Shown: in pieces, positions 58,194-64,000 of the stretch
Position numbering within the stretch: position 1 is the first letter of the stretch
How the letters are laid out: each line of letters starts with the position of its first letter
Source: an uncultured Alphaproteobacteria bacterium
GTDB taxonomy: Bacteria; Pseudomonadota; Alphaproteobacteria; Rhodobacterales; Rhodobacteraceae
DNA: 64,000 nt
Direction: 5' to 3'
NCBI GenBank assembly: GCA_929200255.1
Contig: CAKMYZ010000003.1
Span: forward strand, 62,001 to 126,000
Made by a program: the position numbers and the translations under genes
The notes under the pieces: generated by a model
The model's input: the letters and a program-made list of their open reading frames with translations, nothing else
Databases searched by the model: none
What the model was told of the DNA's origin: nothing

Positions 58194-58233
58194 TGTACAT
58201 ATGCTGTACATACACTGTACGTACAGCTTGTAC
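58194..58233. repeat. Phased TGTAC repeats upstream of the HAD hydrolase gene
   Basis: TGTAC occurs at 58194, 58205, 58216 and 58229, spaced 11, 11 and 13 bp, close to one DNA turn. TGTACA is palindromic twice and CTGTACGTACAG (58215-58226) is a perfect 12-bp palindrome. The cluster lies within the 74-nt gap between the pyrophosphatase gene end and the HAD gene start, 30-70 nt upstream of the HAD start codon. It looks like an operator array; the regulator is unknown. Confidence 0.55.
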
Positions 58234-58238
58234 GGCTC

Positions 58239-59156
58239 TTAGACCTTGAGCACTGGGATGATCTGCTTCTTGCGGCTCATGATGCCCGGCAGAACAACGC
58301 TGTCGCCCTCCACCTTTGCATCAAAAGATTTCTCGGCAACGCTTTTTGTCAGGTCATTGGGGATCAGCATTGTGGCTTCTTCCCTGAGGATATCGACCAC
58401 AAACAGCAGCACCTCGTCTACGCCGTCTTCTTTGGCGACGGCGGGCATGGAATTCATCAGATCCGCCTTGCGGTCCAGCACGGTCTTGGGTGATGTGGTT
58501 TCCAGCACAGAGACGCGGAATTTCTTGCCATCGACGGCATATTCCTTGCTGTCCATGCGCAGCAGTTCAGCGTCGGAGAAGGCAGAGACATCGGACTTCG
58601 CAGCGAACATTTCGCCTGCGTAGTCTTCGATATTGAGTTTAAGCTCTTTGGCCAGTTTCTCGGCGAGGGTTTTGTCTATCTCGGTTGTCGTGGGCGACCG
58701 GAAGGCGAGCGTGTCGGACAGGATGCAGGACAGCATCAGGCCCTTGATACCTTTTGGCATCTTCTTGGCGGTTGTCCCCATCATCTGATGCATGATCGTG
58801 GCTGTGCAGGCCAAGGGGCGGATGGTGATGTTGATCGGGTTCTTTGTCTCAAGCCCGCCGGCCAGTTTATGGTGATCGATGATCGCCAGCACGTCAGCGT
58901 TGTTGATATTCGCGGGCAGTTCGGCAGGGTTGTTGGTGTCCACAATCACGCAGGACTGGCCGTCATCCACATCGGCAATCACCTCTGGCAGATCAAAGCC
59001 CCAGTGCTTGGCGACGAAAGCCGCCTCTGTGTTGGGTGATCCCAGCAGCGCTGCTTTCGCTTCAATCCCGGTTTCATTGAGAAACCATTCCCAGATGAGC
59101 GGAGAGCCTGTGCTGTCGGTGTCGGGGGATTTGTGGCCAAAGATGAGGGTTGTCAT
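58239..59156 (-). CDS. ppaC: Manganese-dependent inorganic pyrophosphatase (family II)
   Basis: A 305-residue DHH-family pyrophosphatase. FGHKSPDTDS (residues 5-14) and IIDHHKLAG (the DHH motif, about 95) supply metal ligands, and SRKKQIIPVL near the C-terminus is the substrate-binding SRKKQ. I chose ATG 59156 (MTTLIFGH) because the upstream frame to 59432 has no family match. It hydrolyses PPi to drive biosynthesis. Confidence 0.96.
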   Translation of the reverse strand: MTTLIFGHKSPDTDSTGSPLIWEWFLNETGIEAKAALLGSPNTEAAFVAKHWGFDLPEVIADVDDGQSCVIVDTNNPAELPANINNADVLAIIDHHKLAGGLETKNPINITIRPLACTATIMHQMMGTTAKKMPKGIKGLMLSCILSDTLAFRSPTTTEIDKTLAEKLAKELKLNIEDYAGEMFAAKSDVSAFSDAELLRMDSKEYAVDGKKFRVSVLETTSPKTVLDRKADLMNSMPAVAKEDGVDEVLLFVVDILREEATMLIPNDLTKSVAEKSFDAKVEGDSVVLPGIMSRKKQIIPVLKV

Positions 59157-59317
59157 ATGTGTCGCTTTCCATGTGGCAGGATTTGAGGCGTATATAGAAG
59201 CGCGCGTGCTGGCTGTCACCCCGTTGGGTGTGGCGAGTGCAGCAAAGGGGGCGCCGCAGTCGCCCCCGGGGGACGTCTGAACAATGGAAGACAGGGCATG
59301 GGTTTGATGGCTACCGT

Positions 59318-59346
59318 TTGACGCACGCCGCCCAACGCGGTATATA
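59318..59346 (+). promoter_or_regulatory. Strong sigma70-type promoter
   Basis: TTGACG (59318-59323) and TATATA (59341-59346) are separated by 17 nt, a near-consensus housekeeping promoter. Transcription would begin near 59353, just before the Shine-Dalgarno of the first mini-ORF. Confidence 0.6.
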
Positions 59347-59375
59347 TTGCCACATTCTGTAGGAGGACGCTGACA

Positions 59376-59393
59376 ATGGACAAGCTGGTTTAA
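59376..59393 (+). CDS. Five-codon leader ORF 1 (MDKLV)
   Basis: ATG GAC AAG CTG GTT TAA preceded by a full AGGAGG (59361-59366) at 9 nt. The upstream context GAGGAcgCTGACAATGGA is nearly repeated before the second mini-ORF. It sits at the extreme 5' end of the predicted transcript. Translation is suggested by the strong Shine-Dalgarno but unproven. Confidence 0.4.
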   Translation: MDKLV

Positions 59394-59439
59394 CCGCCCA
59401 CCCTGATCTGACGTATTTTCCTTGAGGAGCACCCTGACA

Positions 59440-59457
59440 ATGGATCGTTCGCACTAA
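59440..59457 (+). CDS. Five-codon leader ORF 2 (MDRSH)
   Basis: ATG GAT CGT TCG CAC TAA preceded by GAGGAG (59424-59429) at 10 nt. The CCTGACAATGGA start context copies that of leader ORF 1. A small palindrome GCCAATTGGC follows at 59459-59468. Probably a regulatory leader rather than a functional peptide. Confidence 0.4.
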   Translation: MDRSH

Positions 59458-59519
59458 CGCCAATTGGCGATGAGTTGGCCGTTTGGCCGCAAACTTACTT
59501 GCAAACGAGAGGTGCATTC

Positions 59520-59702
59520 ATGCCCCGTAAGACCCCAAAACCCCGCAAGGCGGGCCCTTCACCCGTTTCCGCCCCCAAGAACCGCCGCGCTATGCGCCCC
59601 GACCCGGCGGGTGCGCCGCCGCGTCACCCTGCCGGCCCGGCCCGCGACAAACGGTTTGATCGTCGTCCGCCGAAGTTCCCCGGACGGTTGGGCGGACGAT
59701 AA
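59520..59702 (+). CDS. Small basic proline-rich protein
   Basis: A 60-residue protein, MPRKTPKPRKAGPSPVSAPK at its start, with about a quarter Arg/Lys and many prolines and no hydrophobic core; the end reads RRPPKFPGRLGGR. GAGAGG lies just upstream of the ATG. I do not recognise a family. The composition suggests an unstructured nucleic-acid- or ribosome-binding peptide; this is a guess. It follows the two leader ORFs and a strong promoter and precedes a hairpin. Confidence 0.55.
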   Translation: MPRKTPKPRKAGPSPVSAPKNRRAMRPDPAGAPPRHPAGPARDKRFDRRPPKFPGRLGGR

Positions 59703-59709
59703 ATCAGGC

Positions 59710-59737
59710 GCCCCGCCACCTGATGGGGTGGCGGGGC
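59710..59737 (+). terminator. GC-rich hairpin after the small basic protein gene
   Basis: GCCCCGCCACC (59710-59720) pairs with GGTGGCGGGGC (59727-59737) in an 11-bp stem with a 6-nt loop. Only two Ts follow, so it may be a weak terminator or an mRNA-stabilising element. Confidence 0.55.
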
Positions 59738-59786
59738 TTGCATGGCTGTGAAATTTCGCATTGGCTGTCCACGCAGGAGAACGCAT

Positions 59787-60437
59787 ATGCCCAAAGAGGC
59801 CGATCTATACCCCCCCATCAAGGCCTATCTTCAACAGCAGGGCTATGAGGTGAAGGGCGAGGTGGGCGCCGCTGATGTGGTTGGCCGCAAGGGTGATGAT
59901 GTCGTCATTGTCGAGTTGAAGACCGGGTTTTCGCTGGCCTTGTTTCATCAGGGCATTGAACGGTTGTCGGTGACTGACAATGTCTACCTGGCTGTGCCTG
60001 CGGGCGGCAAAAACAAGGCGCTTAAGGCCAATGTCAAGCTGGCCCGCCGCGCGGGACTGGGTGTCATGACTGTGCGCCTGCGCGATGGGTTGATTGAGGT
60101 TCTGGCTGATCCGGGCCCCTATGCCGCCCGGCAATCAAAGAAGAAAAAGACCCGGCTATTGCGCGCATTTGATCGCTTGCAGGGTGATCCTAATGCCGGT
60201 GGCGCGACGCGGCACGGCATTGTCACCGGATACCGGCAGGATGCGTTGCGATGTGCCCGGTTTCTGGCGGTCCACGGCCCGTCCAAAGGGGCGCAGGTCA
60301 AGGAATGGGCAGAAGTTCCACTGGCTACGCGGATCATGGCGGATGATCATTACGGCTGGTTCACGCGGGTGGAGCGTGGCGTTTATGCATTGACAGATGC
60401 CGGCCGCAAAGGGTTGGCCGACTACGGTGATGTCTGA
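59787..60437 (+). CDS. DUF2161 PD-(D/E)XK nuclease-fold protein
   Basis: A 216-residue protein beginning MPKEADLYPPIKAYLQQQGY. ADVVGRKGDDVVIVELKTG supplies the D...ExK pattern of the PD-(D/E)XK fold, followed by HQGIERLSVTDNVYLAVP. The C-terminal half looks like a winged helix (VPLATRIMADDHYGWFTRVERGVYAL). The family is called DUF2161, putative phosphodiesterase; its biological role is not known. CAGGAG precedes ATG 59787. Confidence 0.85.
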   Translation: MPKEADLYPPIKAYLQQQGYEVKGEVGAADVVGRKGDDVVIVELKTGFSLALFHQGIERLSVTDNVYLAVPAGGKNKALKANVKLARRAGLGVMTVRLRDGLIEVLADPGPYAARQSKKKKTRLLRAFDRLQGDPNAGGATRHGIVTGYRQDALRCARFLAVHGPSKGAQVKEWAEVPLATRIMADDHYGWFTRVERGVYALTDAGRKGLADYGDV

Positions 60438-60438
60438 G

Positions 60439-61434
60439 CTATTCGGTCACGCGGGTGAGTGTCCAGCCTTCGTTTTGCATCAGTTGCAATATGCCGCCCT
60501 CTCCGATCAGATGGGCGGCACCCACTGCAACGACGATGTCGTCATGGGTTTGTGTTGCGGTCATGATGACGGGAATCCAGTTTCGGTTGCGCGTGTCCAG
60601 TAGCGCCTCTTGCATTTGTGTAAACATCGCTGCCGCTTCGGTGGGGTCCAGATCGGGGATGTCCGACATGGCGACGCGCGCGAGTTCCCACAAACGCCCG
60701 ACGTCTTCGGCAAAGTAACGATCAAGCATGGCAACAAACATCTGCTGCTGGACCGCAGGTGACAGCATGTTGACCCGCAACATATCGACCTGTTCGTCGA
60801 TGGAATCGTTTTTGAAGATGTCAAAGAGTGTTGTGAAAGGTTCAACCGCTTGCATGGGCACGCCTGCGGCTTCTGCGTTCTGGATGATCATCTGATCGAG
60901 CCCGCGCACCCCTGAAACCATATCATCCATCGCGCAGGGTGGTATGGCCAGCATCAGCGACAAATACCAAGGCTGCATCTTGGCTGCCATGAAGGGCGGG
61001 ATGCTGCGTTGGCGGGCGGCGTCTGCGATCAGGCCCCATGTGTCGGCATCCAGCATTTCGGGCAGTGTCGGCCCATCGACGATGAAAAGTCGACCGGGGT
61101 CGGTGACGATCATCTCCTGTAGCTTGGCTTCTTCCTCGGGTGTGGCTTCGAGCATGACGAGGTCGGCATTTGTGATGGTGCTGCTCAACCTGTCGCGCAG
61201 CGGTTCGAGGCGTGGGTCGTAGATATGCATCGTGCCGATCACGGTGATGGTGTCGGCGCCTTTGGTAGCTTCCCAGATCAGACCCTCTGCAAAGGGCATG
61301 TCGGCCACGGCGGCATCAAGCTGCGTTTGTTGGGTGGCCGTGATCTGGTCGAGGTAGTTGACACCGGTGCAAGCGGCGGAGGCGGTTGTTCCGATCAGTG
61401 CAAAGAGTGCAGTTACAGCAGTGCGAAGAAGCAT
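60439..61434 (-). CDS. TraB/GumN-family protein
   Basis: A 331-residue exported protein with a signal peptide (LLRTAVTALFALIGTTASA). TVIGTMHIYDPRL carries the GxxH motif of TraB/GumN proteins, and VVAVGAAHLIGEGGIL the second. Related proteins are proposed metallopeptidase-like; the role is unclear. It converges on the DUF2161 gene with 1 nt between ends. Confidence 0.88.
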   Translation of the reverse strand: MLLRTAVTALFALIGTTASAACTGVNYLDQITATQQTQLDAAVADMPFAEGLIWEATKGADTITVIGTMHIYDPRLEPLRDRLSSTITNADLVMLEATPEEEAKLQEMIVTDPGRLFIVDGPTLPEMLDADTWGLIADAARQRSIPPFMAAKMQPWYLSLMLAIPPCAMDDMVSGVRGLDQMIIQNAEAAGVPMQAVEPFTTLFDIFKNDSIDEQVDMLRVNMLSPAVQQQMFVAMLDRYFAEDVGRLWELARVAMSDIPDLDPTEAAAMFTQMQEALLDTRNRNWIPVIMTATQTHDDIVVAVGAAHLIGEGGILQLMQNEGWTLTRVTE

Positions 61435-61493
61435 AAGGCAATCCTTTGTCTGGTGCCCCTATAGGTAAGCGATCCGCGCCCGGGGTCCAGACC

Positions 61494-61808
61494 CTAGGCG
61501 CGGTTTTCGAGGATCATGCGCTGCCCAGCCCGGATCAGGAACCGGCCGATGATGCTACGCAATGTGGGTTGCGGCGGCGGTACGATGCGCAATTGAGGCC
61601 GCACAAATGCATTGGAACCAGTTGGCAACTGCACAGCGCCAGCACCAACAGATGAGGGTGCAAGCAGTGGCACCGGCGGCCAGCCTGTTGTGGCGGGTGT
61701 CAGGACCAATCGCGTGGGCGATGCGCGCCGGACGACAGGCCTGTCGTCGCCGTGGTGATGAATATCGGGGCCGATCTTGTGATCGACAGTAAAAAACGGG
61801 GGATGCAT
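61494..61808 (-). CDS. Hypothetical protein with amphipathic C-terminus
   Basis: A 104-residue protein beginning MHPPFFTVDHKIGPDIHHH, with a proline-rich middle and a basic amphipathic C-terminal helix (LRSIIGRFLIRAGQRMILEN). Codon choice matches neighbouring genes, but the ribosome binding site is weak. A ten-codon ORF with a very strong Shine-Dalgarno lies in the same frame 78 nt upstream (61887-61919). I recognise no named family. Confidence 0.45.
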   Translation of the reverse strand: MHPPFFTVDHKIGPDIHHHGDDRPVVRRASPTRLVLTPATTGWPPVPLLAPSSVGAGAVQLPTGSNAFVRPQLRIVPPPQPTLRSIIGRFLIRAGQRMILENRA

Positions 61809-61886
61809 GGAAGTATCCGATCATGAACTTTTGGAGAGATTTGCATCGGGCCGAAGGGCCACTGACGCACTGCAATGCGATGGCTA

Positions 61887-61919
61887 TCACCACGCGGGGG
61901 TAAGATCCTTTCTAGTCAT
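61887..61919 (-). CDS. Ten-codon ORF with strong ribosome binding site (MTRKDLTPAW)
   Basis: ATG at 61919 is preceded by AAGGAG at 6 nt, better than any nearby gene start, and the frame ends after ten codons with TGA TAG. It is in frame with the 104-residue ORF downstream. It may be a leader peptide, or a remnant of a longer N-terminus; nothing proves translation. Confidence 0.3.
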   Translation of the reverse strand: MTRKDLTPAW

Positions 61920-62074
61920 TGCAGTCTCCTTGATTCGGTATCGAATGTGCGTTGTTTAGCCCAAGGGCAGTGCATTGCCCAAGGACATTTTTTGCAAAAC
62001 AGTCATTTTGTCAAAGTGTCACAGTATCACCCGCCAATACGGATGAAAAATTCTGCATTTGACGAGAGGATTTG

Positions 62075-62173
62075 TTACCCGAAAAGCAAGAAAATCAAAC
62101 CAAAGCTGCCCGCAGCCAGCATCATTGTTACTTCCGCGCCTAAACTACCAAAAATACGCATATTCATTACCAT
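62075..62173 (-). CDS. Possible 32-residue membrane peptide
   Basis: A short frame starting MVMNMRIFGSLGAEVT and continuing into one hydrophobic segment (MMLAAGSFGLIFLLFG) that ends at the stop. AGGTGG lies 7 nt upstream of the first ATG. Small single-helix proteins like this are real in bacteria, but there is no family match and chance cannot be excluded. Confidence 0.3.
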   Translation of the reverse strand: MVMNMRIFGSLGAEVTMMLAAGSFGLIFLLFG

Positions 62174-62248
62174 TAGCCTACCACCTATCGGCAAGATACC
62201 GCTCAGGCGGCCAAAAGTCTAGGTAAAAGCAGTTCAAATTGGGTGGAT

Positions 62249-62929
62249 CTAGTCGGGCTCTCGGCTGAGCTCTTCGGGGTTAAGGATCTCGATTCTCTGC
62301 CGCGCCGATTTGATCACACCGCGTTTGGCAAGCTTGCTGATGGAGCGGCTGACCATTTCGCGATTAGCCCCAACTGAGGCTGCGATCTCGGCATGGGTGG
62401 GGGCGTCTTCGATCACCGATCCCAGACCCAGCTTGCCGTGTTCAGCTGCCAGACGCAGCAGGTAGGCGCCCACGCGTTCTTCCACTGACAGCGTTGTCAT
62501 TTCCATGTTGCGGAGTGTCAGTACCCGGATCCGATCAACAAGACTTGCCGTGACCCGTTGCCGGACCTGTGGAACGGTGTTGAACAGGTCCAGAAAACTT
62601 TGTCGTTTCAAGGTCAGTAGTCGCGCATCGGATTTTGCCACAACGGCCAGCGACCGGGTCGTGCCGTCAAAGGCAGCCAATTCGCCAAAATAGGCGCCAA
62701 TGGGGAAGCGCGAGTAGACAATCTCGCGGCCTTGGTCCGTCCAGAGCACCGCCAGCAATGACCCCGAAAGCAAAAAGTACAGATCGTAGGACTCATCTTC
62801 CTGATCAAAGATCGTTTGCCAGGGGGCGAGTTTCTGTTCGCTTGCGTCGAGCTGGACATTGGAAAGGTCCGATGCAGTAAGGCCCGCAAAAAGCGGCAGA
62901 TTATATGAAAGAAGCTTTTCCGGTGTCAT
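62249..62929 (-). CDS. Crp/Fnr-family transcriptional regulator
   Basis: A 226-residue regulator. The cyclic-nucleotide-binding-like domain has PIGAYFGELAAFDGTTRSLAVVA, where Glu and Arg-Ser match the phosphate-binding cassette, followed by a dimer helix and the HTH HAEIAASVGANREMVSRSISKL. No N-terminal FNR-type cysteine cluster is seen, so a nucleotide-like ligand is more likely than an Fe-S cluster. The start overlaps the stop of the upstream helical-repeat gene as ATGA (62926-62929). Confidence 0.93.
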   Translation of the reverse strand: MTPEKLLSYNLPLFAGLTASDLSNVQLDASEQKLAPWQTIFDQEDESYDLYFLLSGSLLAVLWTDQGREIVYSRFPIGAYFGELAAFDGTTRSLAVVAKSDARLLTLKRQSFLDLFNTVPQVRQRVTASLVDRIRVLTLRNMEMTTLSVEERVGAYLLRLAAEHGKLGLGSVIEDAPTHAEIAASVGANREMVSRSISKLAKRGVIKSARQRIEILNPEELSREPD

Positions 62930-64000
62930 TGTTTCACCAGGATGTCGCGTGCTTTTAGAATTTCAGGCGGTGCCGCCCGAGGGTCAAACTGATCGGTGAC
63001 AGCGGTCAATGCTGTGTGATCCATCAACCCCGCATCGATCTGATCAAGCCGGACCCGCAGCAACCAGAGCTTTGCGTTTTGCCGTGTCGCCACATCTGCT
63101 GCTTCCTCTAGGTAGCGTGCGCAGTCTTTGGTCCGCCCAATCAGGCGGCAGATGCTGGCGTGAATGCGCAGCACCTCCGCGTACCAGCAAAGCAGGCGGC
63201 TTTCTTCATTCTCGCGGGTGGCTTGAAGTGATGCCTGATAGGCTTCGTCCAGCTTATCGTGTTTGGCCAGGGCCAGGGCGTAATGTGCCCGGAAGTATGG
63301 CACCCCGATGTTGGCACCGATCATTTCATGTGTGCCGATGACTTGCGCGAACCCGGCAAGGCCTTCGTCACTGTCGGTTTGGCTGGGGTCCATGACGTTC
63401 AGCCATGCAGCCCCCGTGACTTGCCAGAAGGCAGCAGTCTGACTTGTTGCCGCTTCCAAACCGGTCAGCACCCGCGCCACAGCTGCGTCGACCTCTCCGG
63501 CGTAATAGAGTGGAACTGCCCCCCAGATTTGCGCCCATGGCTGCATGACAGGGATGTTCAGCAGGTTTTGATGCGCGTCTGTTTCGGCGATCAGGTCATG
63601 GATCAGATGCGTATCGCCTGCAATGGATCGCCCGGCACTTTCGAACATCTGTGCCGCAGCAAATGTATCGGCCCCGTAGGTCGCGATCATCGCCCTATGC
63701 TGCGCCACGTCGTAAATGTCGCGGAGGGCCGCAAATTCACCAAACTGCTTGTCAAAATCACCTGCGTAGAAATGCAGGGATGCATCGACATTGTGCGCGG
63801 CAAGGCGCAATTCATTGTTGCTTCCTTCGGCGGGGACTTCTCTTGCGGCTTTGCGCAGCAGGGCACTGAATTCATCGGCTCCCACCTTGTCGCCCGATAA
63901 GATTGCGTGGGTGAAACTGCCATAGAACGCCGGGCCGTTCGCCACGGAGTAGTCGTTTTGTTTCGCTGCCAGTTTGCGGACCTCGTCAAAGGCATCGCGT
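62926..64000 (-). CDS. Helical-repeat (TPR-like) protein, partial
   Basis: An open frame of at least 357 residues that continues past the right window edge; the codons from 63945 to 64000 read DAFDEVRKLAAKQNDYSVAN without a stop, so a start at 63945 is not supported. The visible part is alpha-helical with TPR-like A/L/Y/A patterns (HYALALAKHDKLDEAYQASL, CARYLEEAADVATRQNAKLW). Such tails are common in adenylate/guanylate cyclase-type or ATPase regulators; the N-terminal domain is missing here. Coupling to a Crp/Fnr gene suggests a signalling pair. Confidence 0.75.
   Translation of the reverse strand, partial: RDAFDEVRKLAAKQNDYSVANGPAFYGSFTHAILSGDKVGADEFSALLRKAAREVPAEGSNNELRLAAHNVDASLHFYAGDFDKQFGEFAALRDIYDVAQHRAMIATYGADTFAAAQMFESAGRSIAGDTHLIHDLIAETDAHQNLLNIPVMQPWAQIWGAVPLYYAGEVDAAVARVLTGLEAATSQTAAFWQVTGAAWLNVMDPSQTDSDEGLAGFAQVIGTHEMIGANIGVPYFRAHYALALAKHDKLDEAYQASLQATRENEESRLLCWYAEVLRIHASICRLIGRTKDCARYLEEAADVATRQNAKLWLLRVRLDQIDAGLMDHTALTAVTDQFDPRAAPPEILKARDILVKQ

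Noticed and set aside
59787..60437. DUF2161 nuclease-fold gene next to a small basic protein as a toxin-antitoxin or defence system
   Set aside because: A hairpin separates the genes, the small protein is not antitoxin-like, and no other defence gene is nearby.
61875..62222. 115-residue plus-strand ORF in the gap before the Crp/Fnr gene
   Set aside because: No good ribosome binding site, and composition is not convincing; the opposite strand has better-supported small frames.

Overview
The window looks like a chromosomal segment of a Rhodobacterales (Roseobacter-group) alphaproteobacterium. This rests on gene content and order (an F1-ATPase operon atpHAGDC without F0 genes, an rsmB / heparinase-like / purH / lspA / M16 / M16 run, mutL-rmuC), on many ATGA and TAATG gene overlaps, on a moderately high GC content, and on two perfect CtrA-type TTAA-N7-TTAA sites. 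No rRNA, tRNA, CRISPR array or intact insertion sequence was recognised. The species cannot be fixed from the sequence alone.

Layout. 1-10.0 kb is a surface-polysaccharide region: a coupled GT2 / GMC oxidoreductase / SDR unit, an SGNH-like secreted protein, a GT4 glycosyltransferase, a bifunctional ManC, an ExoY-type initiating sugar transferase, a short Wza-like export protein and a beta-barrel-like protein. 10.3-22.3 kb is mostly housekeeping: a small membrane protein behind a CtrA-type site, rmuC, mutL, two M16 peptidases, a small lipoprotein, lspA, purH, a heparinase II/III-like protein, rsmB and an SDHAF4-like protein. 22.4-30.6 kb returns to polysaccharide: a second Wza-like lipoprotein, an RTX-repeat protein, phosphomannomutase, galE, GDP-L-fucose synthase and GDP-mannose 4,6-dehydratase. 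With ManC these genes give a complete mannose-6-P to GDP-L-fucose route.

30.8-36.5 kb holds a DUF2793 gene behind a CtrA-type site, then atpHAGDC ending in a textbook terminator. 36.7-38.9 kb is a five-gene minus-strand unit: MarR regulator, small membrane protein, YdhR-like monooxygenase and two cupins, the second lacking metal ligands. I see this as the least explained system in the window. 39.0-50.4 kb is a full oxidative L-fucose catabolic locus: IclR regulator and lactonase on one side, and on the other a ten-gene run with a sugar ABC importer, an extra enolase-superfamily enzyme, mutarotase, 2-keto-3-deoxy-L-fuconate dehydrogenase, FAH-family hydrolase, L-fuconate dehydratase and an aldose dehydrogenase. 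The cell therefore appears able both to build fucose into its own surface and to eat fucose.

50.5-64 kb is mixed. It has a transferrin-binding-protein-like lipoprotein divergent from an H-type lectin, prs, a DsbA-fold isomerase, an alpha/beta hydrolase, threonine aldolase, a YcgN-like protein, ribF, a MaoC dehydratase, a HAD hydrolase behind phased TGTAC repeats, and a Mn-dependent pyrophosphatase. After these comes a strong promoter followed by two five-codon ORFs and a 60-residue basic protein, then a DUF2161 nuclease-fold protein, a TraB/GumN protein, small hypothetical proteins, a Crp/Fnr regulator and the 3' part of a helical-repeat protein cut by the window edge. All family names are from reading the sequence and memory of the families; no database search was run.
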